DNA of 60,000 nt from Nematostella vectensis (Eukaryota > Cnidaria > Anthozoa > Actiniaria > Edwardsiidae): positions 18,228,927 to 18,288,926 of the forward strand of contig NC_064034.1 of NCBI RefSeq assembly GCF_932526225.1, read 5' to 3'. Both the position numbers and the translations under genes were made by a program. Below are positions 13,801 to 24,741 of this stretch, one piece after another; position 1 is the first letter of the stretch; each line of letters begins with the position of its first letter. The notes under the pieces were generated by a model. The model was not told where the DNA came from. It saw only the letters and a list, made by a program, of their open reading frames with translations, and ran no database searches.

Positions 13801-16800
13801 CGCACTGAGCAATTCTGGATATGGACCCACCCCGAAAAATGTATACTTACAGTTTTATAGAGGTGGAATTAATTTCCCTAAAAACCTGAATAAAACCAAT
13901 ACTTTTTATGTTACGGTCACAAAACTTAACCCAGTGATGGTTATTAACATAAACTACAGTTTAACGAAAAAATAAACCACAACCCCTTGATACTTACAGT
14001 TTTAGGGGTGGAATATTTTTTTTTCCTTTAATCAGCATTAAAACCAATACTATTTATTGTAAAACTTTCAAACTCCACAAAATTGTTATACTCTTTACAA
14101 AATTTCATTCGAGATATGGACCCACGCCCAGATGTGAGTACCTACAGTTATACTAGAGATGATACGAAAGAGGCATATTGCTTAGAGTGCCCTTCAATAT
14201 ATACTTAGAGCTAAGAATCCATATACTAACTTATAATGGTATATTGCAAGATATTCCCAACCGTATAGCCACGCCCCTATTGTACTTACAATTATACTAG
14301 AGATGGCACGAAGGAGGTAATCGCATATATAGTTTGCCTTTCAATACGACATATGAGCTACAAATCCACATGCTTACTTATATTGGTATATTACCGGATA
14401 TAGTCAATTGCATTACCACGCCGCTATGGTATTTACAGTTATACTAGAGATGACGGGAATGGAGGCATATTGTCGCTTTTCCACCTTTTTGTGCCTTCCG
14501 GATACGCATTTCAAGCTAAAAATCAATATACTCGCCGATATTGGTATATTGCAGGGTGTAGTTAAATGTATAACCATGCCCTTTATAGTACTTATAGTTC
14601 TTCTAAAGATGGCACGGATGGAGTTTATAGAAATAACGTCCTTCCATTCGAACTGCACGTGACAATTGTACATACTAACACAGTTTCACAAATGTTTGGT
14701 CTATCAAAATACAAACAACGTGCAGGGCATTTCCCATATGGCATTAACAGTTCTAGATGAGATGAAACAAATTGAACCTTTTTTAAAAAAAGCTGGGAAG
14801 CTGAAATTAATTGACTGTTGCATTTAAAATAATCATTTGGTTCACCGCAACACCAATAATAAACGAAAAATATGCAATATACTGAAGGATACTCTACTGG
14901 GGTGGGGTCCCATAAGCATGTGGGTTGTTCAACCCACATGCTCAACATCTGTTCCCGTGTCCACCGGAGAAGCACTGTTGATATAAAAAAAAAACGTTTA
15001 AGTAAGCCGTTTAGTTTTTTAGTTTCCAGAACCCAATTAAATTTTTACCTTTCTCTTTTTCATTGCCACTCACAGTCCCCACCGCACCTGCACAGAGCAG
15101 TGCATTTAAGCCCCGTCTTGATGCATCTCCTTTTGCAGCCTTTGTCGGGCTGGCAGCCGCACTTTACCAGCTTGATACAGGTTGACATTGAAGGGAACAG
15201 GCTCCAAAGAGGACGCCAGGTGCCATTGTCGGAGGATTCCCAGCCCCAATCGGCCGGACAGGCTGCACCACGAGAGACTGCGCCCGGCAAAAGCCAGCCT
15301 AGTATGCCGCTCTCTTTTAGTGCTGTAGAAGGGCGGCGAATGTAGGCGGAATTTCCTCCCGCGGGATAGGCGGGATCTCCTCGCAACCATCTCCTTCCGG
15401 GTGTCGTTCACCGAGGAGAGCTGGCACATCTTGGAGTAGAGGAGGACAAAAAAGCATTCAAGGCTGCCGATGCTTGCCAGAACTGTTTCCTTGTTCGGAA
15501 AGTCCGATAAGGCAGTCAAAGCCGATGAGACCTCTGGGAACGCCTCCCAGACATTCCACGCACTCGTTTTACCTTTTCCAAGAAAGAACGAGGTCTGTTC
15601 ACATCCATAAAAGTTTGAGTGAAGAAATTATCAAAGGCAGTTCTGAATTAATTGATCATGGAACAAGTAAAATAAAAAATAATCGATGATGCACGTTCCT
15701 AAACAATAGTCTTGAAACAAATACGTCCTAGGCCCTAGAGCGTAATAAAAGCCAGTACTTTGCGAAAATACTAAAAAGTGATATTAACAGGTTTGATAAT
15801 TCATAAGGTATGAAAAAAAAAAACCAGACGATTTTGATTTCGAAAAAGATCTGTGTCTTTTTACAACTAGCACATACAGTATGCATGCTTGGTATTTCAA
15901 CTTTTTACAAAGAAGTTATGCCTTTTTTCTGCATTTGATTTGTACTGGGAGTGGCTCTTCCTACCGTTATGACTGGCAGGTTGATAGTGCTCTATTTTTT
16001 AATATGCAGTGCTCCGATTACTCTCTCAACACCTCCCTGGCCATTTATTCAACGTCGCAATTATTCACCACACTTGCACCCGGAGAAGTCTAATTCACAG
16101 CTAATAATAACAATTATCTCATTTCTGATAGCACTGTAAGTACACTTGTGACATCGTGGAATTATTTTACGCAACAAGACTACTCCTGTCGAACAACAAT
16201 TCTGTGCTTTTATTGATCATTATGAGCGTGCTATATGTATGTTATATTTTACGCTTATGCTGTCTCTAGTATAACTGTAAGTGCTATATGGGCGTGGTTA
16301 TACGCTCGACTATATCCTGCAATATACCAATATAATTAAGTATGTGGATTTGTAGCTCGCAGTTCGTATTGAAAGGCACTCTATATAAGCGATATACCGC
16401 CTTCATGTAATCTCTAGTATAACTGTAAGTACAATAAGGGCGTGGCTATACGGTTAGGAATATATTGTAATATACCATTATGGGTTAGTATATGGAATCT
16501 TAGCTCTCACAGTCAGTTTGTATTGAAAAGGCACTCTATATAAGCAATTTGCATCTGGGCGTGGGTCCATATCTCGAATGAAGTTTTGTAAAGAGTATAA
16601 CAATTATGTGGAGTTTGAAAGTTGTACAATAAATGGTATTGGGTTTAATGCTGCTTGAAGGAATAATTTATTCCCCCCTAAAACTGTAAGTATCAAGGGG
16701 GCGTGGTTTATTTTTTCGTTAAACTGTAGTTCATGTGAATATCCATCACTGGGTTAAGTTTTGTGATCGTAACATGAAGAGTATTGGTTTTATTCAGGTT

Positions 16801-19800
16801 TTCAGGGAAATTGATTCCACCTCTATAATAATGTAATTATACAGTTTTGGAGGTGGGTGCATATCCATAATTGCTCAGTGAGTTTCTCTATCACTGTGCC
16901 AAATTTCATAAATGTTCCATAAATTTGAACGATCCGCCACTTTTTATGCACCATTTTCTTGCACTATACACCCTCCTCCAGAGTGTTATTCAGTGTCTTA
17001 TTTATCAGGTGTTGCCATCTTGGTACTATCAAAATACTTTCTGTGTGAGCTTAAGGGTGTACAGACATCTGTTGCTAAGGAAAATTGAATATAGCATAAA
17101 AGCCTTGTAGAAAGTCATAAGGGACTGATATTTGCCAAGTTGACCAACAAAAGTGTGCTGACTATTATGATGACGTTACCCCGCGACATCATAATGTGAC
17201 GTCATAGATAAAGATAAAAGCAAATATTTTGCTCGAAATCAAATATTGAATACGTTTCATGAATCTTGAGGGATGGGTGCATTAAGCCAAGCATGCGTTT
17301 TAGAAATGATTGAGTAATTGTTTTTTATGATTTTTCAAAGGTCCTGAAATCCAGAATATTTGATATATTTTTGGTTTCTGTTAGATTAACGCTAAATCCA
17401 TGCTTGGCTATATGAAGGAGGTTTTAATAAAAAAGAATACAGAAAAAATATTGAGTTTTGAAATAATTTGGCGACAAAAAAACTTTTTTTTAGAAAACGC
17501 AGAACCGGAAGTGAAACAAAGCCCGCGCGTGCACATCCGGCCTGCTCAGACACACTTATATCTCACATGATGAAATTGAAATGAAGTTTATAAACAAATT
17601 CCAATAGTGTTTCGTGGTATTTACACTTCAAAGGAACGATATCCGTCATGTCGTGATGGAAATTGAAAAAGTATTTTAAAATTATGATACAGCGCGCGCT
17701 ACTTTGAAATAAGATTTTCAGTGCGTGCGCGAGCGTTTGCAACCGGTGTTTGCAGCGCGCGCAGGTAGTGAAAATTGAAAACTTTGGCTTCAAAAAGATT
17801 GGCTTGAATAAATCTCCGCTGAATCTTCGTTTTTACAAAGTATGGAAAAATCATCACCCGAAAAGGCTGATATCAATTTTGGGGAAATTGAAACGCAAAT
17901 TTTTGTTTCTTTTACTTCAGGAAAGCTTGTGAATGACGAATTCCGTGTTATGCGCGCGCTCAACGCCACCAGCGTAGCAACGTCGTTACTGAGCAACACT
18001 AATGTCAGTACACCCTTAAGAAGCGATCAGGACAATGTAATATGAAAACTTTCCAGTTAGCTCAATCAAGTTTTATTAGGTGCCTTTTAACCAATATGCT
18101 CTTGAACCGACCGAAACCGGACACAAATTGATAATAATGTCTTGCATGTAATGTGTTTTTTGACTTGTTCGCTCTCCATAAAAACTATTTTCAACCGCTT
18201 GCAGTTGTCTCAACAAGCTCTGCGCAAGACGTACGCAACTATCCCATCACGGTAGTCATGGATTACATCAACACACTAATGCTGACGGGGAAGTCTACCC
18301 GGCGCATGACACTCGGCACTAAAACCGCTGGAGACATGATAGCGAAGGTACCGTGGTAAAAAAAATCGTCGAGGTTCTGTTCTAACAAATTAACTGTAAT
18401 TTTAGAAGAAAGCCTCGACTTGAGGTTATTATTTGCACGCATTTGCATCTTTTACAATCAGTCTAACTTTCTATGTTGGAGTTGACTCATTTTGCTGTAT
18501 ACATTTTTTGTCAACGTTATTTTCCTGATTTTTAGGGTTTCTTTCTATTGTGTAGTTCCAGAAAATATCCATACCACCCTAATGAGAGAGTCGGAGGTAT
18601 GACCCCCACCCCTCTGGAATTTCCAACCCCTGGAAAAAAATACAGTGACTGTTAAGGAAAAAAGGCATTTTACCCCCACCCCTCCCCTCTTGGAAATTCC
18701 TGGGCGTTTGAAACCCCCACCCCCGGAATTTGCAATCCCCTCAATGGGGGGGGGGGGGGGGGGTATGGATATTTTCTGAAACTACACAATGCATACGCGA
18801 AAATGGTTGAGGGTTTGATTCTATGCAATAGTTTTCTTGAGATTTTCATTGACGCAATTTCAGAAGCACGAACACTTATAACACCCACGACAAGTCACGC
18901 GTGAACTCATTTCCTTCTAGAATGTCAAAGAGAAACACGTGGGCGTCAAGGTCCAATATATCAAACCGAATCACGACGAAAACGGAAAACTTTTGAGTGT
19001 TGCTATTCACGCTGACGGATTACCTGTGGTTGACTTTGACCACGTGATTATGGCTACGCAGGCAAATCAAGCGGTCAAGCTGGTACCGAATGCACGTGCT
19101 GATCACGTGAAAACGCTGAGTTCGTTTAAATACGTATGGAGTGAGATGGTGGTTCACAGCGATGAAGTAGGTATTTGGATTGCTCAGCCCGCGTGTGCCT
19201 GCGTGTGGTAAAATTCTTTAGGAGGCAGGAGGGGGTATTTTGATGAAGAGAGGGGAATAACTAACTTGAGGGGGTTGGGGTTTTACCTTCTTCCATGTGA
19301 TTTCTGCATTTAGTCTTCCTGTCTATCAGTTGCTTTGTTTCGAATTATGTCGAAGCATTATTATATTTCTCCGGGAGAGACAGGGTTGGGATCTTTACGC
19401 CTTTTGATACTCCGTCAGATATGTTTACTCGATGGTCGCGTTCCTCGTGTTGAAAAGTCTACACTCAAGGCAATGTTCTACAATTCACCTAACGCTTTTA
19501 TCTATGATATCAATTTTTAGCGCCTGATGCCTCTTGATAAATCAAACTGGACGATTGGAAACTTCTTTATCCAACCAAACTGTCCTGAGACAAAGCGACG
19601 CAAAGCGAGTCCTCATTACACACCGAATGGACAAGAGGAACAACATGGTGACCTTCAGGGGATCCAGATCAAGTCGGGCCTAGACATCAGGGACTTTAAT
19701 AAGGATGGGCTGTGTGACTGTTCTCCAGGAGGGGCCATCATGTGCACTGTGTGGCAAAACATCTCGCAGCCTCTTAAAATGGATAAATGTGGAGATGGGT

Positions 19801-21194
19801 TCCCTGTGTTTCAAACTTGGAACCCCTGGGTGCAGCCTCGGCAAGACAAGATTCTGGTACTGTGGACATTCATATTACTTAATCGCTATTTCGCACGCTT
19901 ATATTTGAGTAGTATATGCTCGGTTACTCTCTGAGTAATCGCATTACTGCTATCGCCTCTCGCATCAACTGTTATCGCCTTGGCTTTTGGCTACATCCTT
20001 TTTTGGTCAGTACTCGGAGAAAAAATATGTTCACGCATGCTCAAAAGAATACCATAGCAGCTTACCGCAGAGTCTTCTCCTGCGGACACAAACAAACGAG
20101 AACGCGAAAGAACAGAGACGAGACACGGATAAATGAGCCGAAGAAAAAAAAAAAACAGGAAGAAAGCTCTGCTAGCAGGGTAGCGCGTACCCCACTTGTG
20201 TGTAGGTTTTTACTAAAGGATCTTCGCAAATAATACCCTTTTCAATATGATACCCAAGACACGTGCTGCTGTTGAATTTTGCCGCCGCGGTAATCGTTTC
20301 TCAAAATTTCCCTACTCTCTTTTGCACACTAATCTGTCTCAAACACCGCTAAAATGTCCACATTTTTATTATTGCGCAAATATTCGTCTTAACCTATTTG
20401 TCTGGTCATAGAATTGTGCCTCAAAAGATTGTTTTCGTATAATCCATAATATATAGACCTTTATTGTTGACATCCAGTCGTTGCGTTTCCCAGCCCAATG
20501 GATATCATTACTTTGAGCGGCCCGTGGTCACGGTGGAGACAGAGAAAGCACTAGAAAACCTGAAGGCCATCCAAGGTCAAGACAACGTCTGGTAGGGTAC
20601 CGGAAACACTGCGTCTAGAGGTTTTCATTTAACACAAAGTACTAAAATAAAGCTTGATAAGGAAACGCGTTCCCATTGGATTCTTTCCATTTGGATTCCA
20701 TTCGGATTTCTTTATGCCCTGGCAGGGGCGTATCGGCTTTTTAAATGAATGAGACTCATTCGAGTACCTAATAATATAGATCAGCATGGCATGTAGGGGC
20801 AGAAACAAACAGGCAACTCCTCTGTCAAATAACCAACGTGGTCTAGCTGGGAAAAGTATTGCAGGGGCTGGATTGTATTTATCTTTTTTCAAAGGTGGCC
20901 TTTTCGGATAAAAAAAAACCTAAACGCGAATTTACATATTTTTATTTTTACATATATTTACATATTTTTATTTTTAGGTATATTGGCGCATACTCCCTAC
21001 CAGGAGTTCCGCTTCTAGAAAATGCTGCCAACAGCGGGCTCATGATAGCGGAGCGTCTAACAGGACAAAGTCGACCGTGGAAGGTTCATCCTGTCGGCCA
21101 GACAAAGCAGAATAAGGCAGGAAAGTTAGGCTCTCTGATTTTACTAGTATTACTAGGAGTTGTGTTGTGTAGTGTTCTATACTCAAGATTATAA
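10889..21194 (+). CDS. FAD-dependent amine-oxidase-like protein, eight exons
   Basis: Exons: 10889-11149, 12193-12360, 13513-13615, 18205-18347, 18921-19166, 19521-19856, 20494-20591 and 20978-21194. The junctions are GT-AG, the phases are compatible, and the total is 1572 nt (523 residues). The N-terminus is a classical Rossmann dinucleotide fold (VGIVGSGIAGLSAA, then an acidic end to strand 2, HLYEKQ). The C-terminal exon has GAYSLPGVPLLENAANSG, typical of the second FAD-contact region of amine oxidase/flavin desaturase-like proteins. It then ends with a hydrophobic segment (LILLVLLGVVLCSVLY), so the enzyme is probably membrane-anchored. The substrate cannot be told from sequence. Acceptor 20493 for exon 7 is chosen because the earlier AG (20477) leads to a stop. 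An additional small exon between exons 4 and 5 cannot be excluded. Exons 4-8 are duplicated downstream. Confidence 0.82.
11447..11614. mobile_element. MITE-like element in intron 1 of the oxidase-like gene
   Basis: Short inverted termini, gccatagcagg at the left and cctgctatggc at the right, enclose roughly 165 bp with G-runs. A related end occurs near 9,740. It has no coding capacity. Confidence 0.45.
12900..13375. repeat. Degenerate tandem repeat with ccctaagagatggcagaatcgg units
   Basis: At least four diverged units of about 75 bp carry the phrases accctaagagatggc, atcggaaaaa and agcagttggtcgaatttta. The array is followed by a C-run at 13,346-13,362. The same family recurs near 58,390-58,780. 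Confidence 0.7.
14916..14941. other. Near-perfect 12-bp hairpin
   Basis: gcatgtgggttg and caacccacatgc are separated by tt, giving a 12-bp stem with a 2-base loop. It lies inside the foldback-like element at the edge of its unique centre. Confidence 0.8.
15080..15600 (-). pseudogene. Captured, broken ORF fragment inside the foldback-like element
   Basis: On the minus strand, one frame reads GKGKTSAWNVWEAFPEV and continues into a second stretch with SDFPNKETVLASIGSLECF and VLLYSKMCQLSSVNDTRKEM. The downstream part then changes frame. These phrases look like a protein fragment widespread in cnidarian repeats, but I cannot name its function. It has no start, and its frame is broken near 15,370. 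Confidence 0.5.
16969..18204. other. Remainder of intron 3 of the oxidase-like gene
   Basis: AT-rich, with a GC-richer, CG-dinucleotide-containing patch around 17,510-17,770. Short ORFs are present but none has recognisable similarity or splice context. No gene is supported. Confidence 0.6.
18547..18790. mobile_element. MITE with 30-bp-class inverted termini (copy A)
   Basis: The left end attgtgtagttccagaaaat is mirrored at the right end by attttctgaaactacacaat. The interior is rich in ccccacccc and a long G-run. It has no coding capacity and lies in the intron between exons 4 and 5. The same insertion is present at 46,612-46,854, so it predates the segmental duplication. Confidence 0.75.
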
Positions 21195-22759
21195 ATGCTG
21201 CGCTGTGCTACTAAGTGAGGAAACGAAGCAATTAATGAGAAAAGTGTGTCGAGAAAAGTGATATCAGGCCAAGAAGAAGGATAGCACAAAACCTAATTCA
21301 ATAATAGTCTTATTCAGTACATCATACTTTCGTGAAAACACAATTTGTATTCGATTTGCACTAAGACAAAGGAAGCCTGATTATTAAAATCTCGTGAATC
21401 TCAAAGAACTCGCGCCCTTAGCCAATCATAATGGAAATAGTACGATGTATAATAATTTGATACTTATGTTGTGCGACTTGCCGGAAGTTCCGGCAAAGAT
21501 CCATAGCCAGTGTTCCTATCGAAAAATGGGGTTTGACCCCCTGGAAATCGGAATTTCTCGAAATTAGCCCAAGGCGGTAATGGGTCTTTCCTGATCACAC
21601 ATTACAAACCAAAAAAACATTGGTAGGGATTTTTTTTTTTTTTTTTTGCTTATCCATTTCCTCCCCGTCCTATTTGGTCAGTTTTAAAAACAACACAACA
21701 GCCTGGATTTACGAACAAAACGATATAATAATCTGTTTTGATTGTTTTACAGTATAAGCTTTTCTGTCAAGGTGTTTTTCACCTTTTAGCATCACTTGGG
21801 TTTGCTAAAACTTGTTGCATGCTCTTCAGCAATTACTAGAAGGCATTGGGTCATTGTTTTGAACTGATAAGTTTTCCAAAACGCCGTACATTCCAAGTGA
21901 GCTAGAGTATTTAGGCATTGAGTTAGGATGCTCGTTTTGCTTTTGACCCGGCTCATAAGTCGGCAAAATCGGTCTGAAACTGTTATTAAATTCTCCTTCA
22001 ACACTCTTTGAAAGCTGTGGTAACTCGTCCCAAGTAACTGACGAGTGAACATTTTTCCAAACTTACCGAAATGTGCTCTAAAAATCTTGTTTGTGCACTC
22101 ATCTTGTTGATTTATTGACCACGAACACCGTACGAGAGATCACGAGTCCCATGTCAAAACATGGCACAATGTTCGATTGTTCGTCTGTCAATCTGTCAAA
22201 CTGAAATTTTAGTCCTAGTCTCTCGCGGCCTCATTTTTCAAAGTGAGGCTGCGGAACAAGACCCCAAACCAAAATCGAACCAAACACCCGCATATATTCT
22301 GCCACGTGCTCGTGAATGGAAAGGAAAGAGAGTTTTAAAAAGCGATGTCAAGATTAGTATGCTGCTCCTACGTCGCAGCAATTATATAAAAATAGAATAG
22401 ATCGCGATACCCAATACAGCCATATAAGCACAAATCATAGATACATATATCTTTTATTTTCCAATATTACACCCCAATACATTTTAAACCTGTTCAAAAA
22501 ATTTATAGAGTTAGGTCGCATATTAAATCGGACAACATATATTTATAAATAAATGGATGAAATCCACTCTAATCTCCCCCCCCCCAAAAAAAACAAACAG
22601 AAAATGACTTCTTTTTATGGAGCCGTTAATATGTTGTCATCTTTAGAAAACCCTTTTTTATGGGGAGAATAGATAGTGTAAAAAGTATATTAAATATATT
22701 AACAAAAAGCACAGACGAACCTTGCTCAAAGCAGAGTGCTTTTTAGGAGTAACTACGTT
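21195..22759. other. 3' flank of the oxidase-like gene up to the Polinton
   Basis: No gene is recognised. A small reading frame at 21,792-22,052 on the minus strand is kept in the duplicate at 50,412-50,678 but has no recognised domain. AT-rich stretches and T-runs occur. Confidence 0.6.
22754..22759. repeat. Polinton target-site duplication, left (TACGTT)
   Basis: tacgtt directly precedes the left inverted repeat and recurs directly after the right one (44,649-44,654). The unoccupied paralogous site at 51,373-51,378 has it once. Six bp is the usual Polinton/Maverick target duplication length. Confidence 0.97.
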
Positions 22760-22979
22760 AGTAGTATCACTAGTATACATGGTCTGCTTATGGTCTGCTA
22801 GGGGAGGGGTGGTCAAGGTGGATTCTGATTGGTGGATATATGGTCTGGTGTGTGACGTCACAGTTAGCGTTAGCCAATAGGGTTCGAGTTATATGGTGAG
22901 GGGTGTGACGTCACGCGGTCCCAGGATTGGTTGGCGCGCGCGCGACGTCACGGTGACGTCAGCGCGGGAAAGGATATAA
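22760..22979 (+). repeat. Polinton left terminal inverted repeat (220 bp)
   Basis: Starts AGTAGTATCACTAGTATACA and ends GGAAAGGATATAA. By eye it is the exact reverse complement of 44,429-44,648. It contains three TGACGTCA/GACGTCAC-type CRE-like motifs, several CCAAT/ATTGG boxes and a run of alternating GC. It ends in a TATA box pointing into the element. Confidence 0.97.
22973..22979 (+). promoter_or_regulatory. TATA box at the inner edge of the left terminal repeat
   Basis: gatataa ends the inverted repeat, 63 bp before the ATG of the first gene (23,042). CRE-like gacgtcac motifs sit just upstream at about 22,944-22,960. Confidence 0.65.
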
Positions 22980-23041
22980 CGGCGCTAGGGGAAGGCACAG
23001 ATCATCTCTCACAGCTAAGAGAAGAGAAAAAAAAAAAAAAC

Positions 23042-24007
23042 ATGGCTGAGACAAAAGTACAAGCGCAACACCTCGAGGTGGCAAAAAGTGACGGTGAGGA
23101 GAAGCGCCTAGTCAGGGAGGCACTAAAGGCGGAGAGGAGCCTGGAGAACCCCTGGGACGAGAAAGAGCTCGACAAAGCGGTGCATATGGAGCTAGAGGCG
23201 TGGATGGAGCATGCAGCCGTGTGGGGGAAGGGCTACGATTGGGAGGAGTGGTCGAAGATAAGAAAGGAGGACGTGGCAGCGTACAAGGAGAGGGAGGCAC
23301 GCCGTGTGAAAGCGCTGGGGGAAGACTACCAAGCAGCATTCGACAAAATACCATCTCCAGCCGTCTGCCGCTGCATAAATCCATGGGAGTCAGGGTGTAT
23401 GCAAGCGCAACGTCCAACCCTGTTGAATATCCCTAGCATAACATTGGACATACCTATCACCGAGGAGGGCAAGGTGAAGAAGGATGGGGACAAGGCAAAG
23501 AAGGAGGGGTGCAAGTTGAAGAAGGAGGGGGAAACCACCAAAGGGGTAACGTTTGAGATGCCCGACGCCCGCGATGTCAACAAATTGGTGCAAGCCACCA
23601 ACTACTTCATCTACAAAGTGGTTGCCACAGCCGTCGACGCATTCATGTTCCGGTGTGACGCAAACGAGAGCTACTTTACAGACCCAAACCTCTACAGGCA
23701 ACGCTGGGTTAAATATTTCGACCACGTGAAGTCGAAGGCCACCGATGCTATTTGGTTCGGGAGTAAACTACTGAGTACAGTACTCAGGGTCCCGCCACCA
23801 TTACCAGACCTCAAGAATTACGTCGGTGCGGTACTCGCTCTCCTCACCCCTGACGAACTGATAGAGATGATGCAAGACTGGGTTGATGGACGCACCAACC
23901 CTCCAGAGCTGATAAGGAAAGGGGAGAAGACGAAGAAGGCAGCCTTCCACTTAGTGCGTGAAGTCGCCCTTGGTATAGTGGAGACATTCCCCTACAAGGA
24001 TGAGTAG
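23042..24007 (+). CDS. Left-end accessory protein, 321 aa, unknown function
   Basis: I do not recognise the family. The first ATG after the terminal-repeat TATA box is at 23,042; an upstream in-frame extension would begin at TTG inside the repeat and is unlikely. The N-terminal half is charged and helical. Residues 144-164 hold three Lys-rich KxKKxG-type repeats. Residues about 180-321 form a compact domain with W222, F226, a TPDEL helix near 269-273 and a C-terminal FPYKDE. A similar pattern (W-x3-F-x2-VK, a TPW helix and a terminal FPFGDM) ends the gene at the opposite end of the element, so the two end genes are probably distant paralogues. A polyadenylation signal aataaa lies at 24,062. 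Confidence 0.85.
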   Translation: MAETKVQAQHLEVAKSDGEEKRLVREALKAERSLENPWDEKELDKAVHMELEAWMEHAAVWGKGYDWEEWSKIRKEDVAAYKEREARRVKALGEDYQAAFDKIPSPAVCRCINPWESGCMQAQRPTLLNIPSITLDIPITEEGKVKKDGDKAKKEGCKLKKEGETTKGVTFEMPDARDVNKLVQATNYFIYKVVATAVDAFMFRCDANESYFTDPNLYRQRWVKYFDHVKSKATDAIWFGSKLLSTVLRVPPPLPDLKNYVGAVLALLTPDELIEMMQDWVDGRTNPPELIRKGEKTKKAAFHLVREVALGIVETFPYKDE

Positions 24008-24122
24008 GGTGAGGGGAGAGAACACTAGTCTTATGCTTGTAGCAGTTTGTGCAATTTTTTTAATAAAAAAGAATGTAGCAGAGGAAGTTGTTTTTACAAT
24101 ACTACTTTTTGACCACTCCCCC

Positions 24123-24710
24123 CTATTCGTAGTAAGTGTCCATTATCAGTCCTAGACTAAAGCGCTGGAACTCCTCTATATCTTCATCCGTTGGGAGGTG
24201 TGTAATCTGGGAAGGGTCCTCTATGGAATTTACATGGCGTTGTACCACTGCGTCTATGTGGGCTCTGACCTGTTCGTAGGTTCTTGGGTAGGTTCTTGGG
24301 TCTACAAAAGAGGAACGGGAGGTTGGATAGTTTACCGACATACGCTCCAGCATATAACGTACGTTGCCTGGTCCCATGTGCGACTGTACCTCTGGTCCTT
24401 GTTGGGGGCCGGATGGTTGTGTTGTAGCGTCCTGAGGTAGTGGTATTAGACGTGATGGTGGTGGTGGTGGGGTCAGGCGCAGGCGTAGTCGCGGAAGGGG
24501 TGGATGTCCCCTACGCTGCAATAGGCTACGTTGCATCAGGTTCTGTCGGCGCTCCTCAGTGCTTTGGGTAGTGGGTACCCGTATCCGGATGGGTGACGGT
24601 TGTCTCCTGAGTTGTCTTCTTCTTCGTTGGTTAGTGGGGAAGGGGCGTATTGTCCTCCCCCTGCGTAGGTTGTAGACAACTTGCTCACTGTTTTGTACAT
24701 CGCTCACAAC
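24123..24710 (-). CDS. Alternative 3' exon of the RING gene: soluble Arg-rich tail
   Basis: The open frame has no usable ATG at its start; it opens at GTT GTG directly after a good acceptor (cccctgcag, ending 24,711). The only plausible donor is CAG/GTGATA at 24,850/24,849 in the RING gene, and it is in phase. I therefore read this as that gene's second exon, giving a predicted 612-residue spliced isoform. The tail is strongly basic (TNQRRRRQLRRQ), with a Pro-rich middle and an acidic C-terminal region (TDEDIEEFQRFSLG). Function is unknown; nuclear or nucleic-acid binding is possible from the charge. Alternatively it is a separate gene with a non-ATG start. Confidence 0.6.
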   Translation of the reverse strand, partial: VVSDVQNSEQVVYNLRRGRTIRPFPTNQRRRRQLRRQPSPIRIRVPTTQSTEERRQNLMQRSLLQRRGHPPLPRLRLRLTPPPPPSRLIPLPQDATTQPSGPQQGPEVQSHMGPGNVRYMLERMSVNYPTSRSSFVDPRTYPRTYEQVRAHIDAVVQRHVNSIEDPSQITHLPTDEDIEEFQRFSLGLIMDTYYE

Positions 24711-24741
24711 CTGCAGGGGGAGTAATGTGTTAGTTGTGTTC

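Larger units (their letters stand above)
13733..16968. mobile_element. Long-inverted-repeat (foldback-like) element
   Basis: The left arm (about 13,733-14,600) and right arm (about 16,240-16,968) are diverged inverted copies. For example, cttaacccagtgatgg near 13,930 matches ccatcactgggttaag near 16,741, and gaaaatggtgca at the left end matches tgcaccattttc at the right end. Each arm has internal subrepeats of roughly 130-150 bp containing acagttatactagagatg and cacgcc. The central part carries a broken captured ORF (15,080-15,600). It lies wholly within intron 3 of the oxidase-like gene. No transposase is recognisable, so it is presumably non-autonomous. Confidence 0.75.
18269..22759. repeat. 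Tandem segmental duplication, copy A, left part
   Basis: This stretch (partial exon 4 to exon 8 of the oxidase-like gene plus 3' flank) is repeated nearly base for base at 46,334-51,378. Copy A continues at 44,655-46,332 beyond the Polinton insertion. Scattered substitutions and small indels separate the copies, so they are not an assembly echo. Confidence 0.95.

Noticed and set aside
17750-18045. Short ORFs in intron 3 of the oxidase-like gene
   Set aside because: No recognisable domain, splice context or duplicate conservation.
20859-20977. ATG-started frame leading into exon 8 of the oxidase-like gene
   Set aside because: Intron read-through; an acceptor at 20,977 joins exon 7 in phase.
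22931-23041. N-terminal extension of the left-end protein into the terminal repeat
   Set aside because: It needs a TTG start upstream of the TATA box; the ATG at 23,042 fits the promoter.
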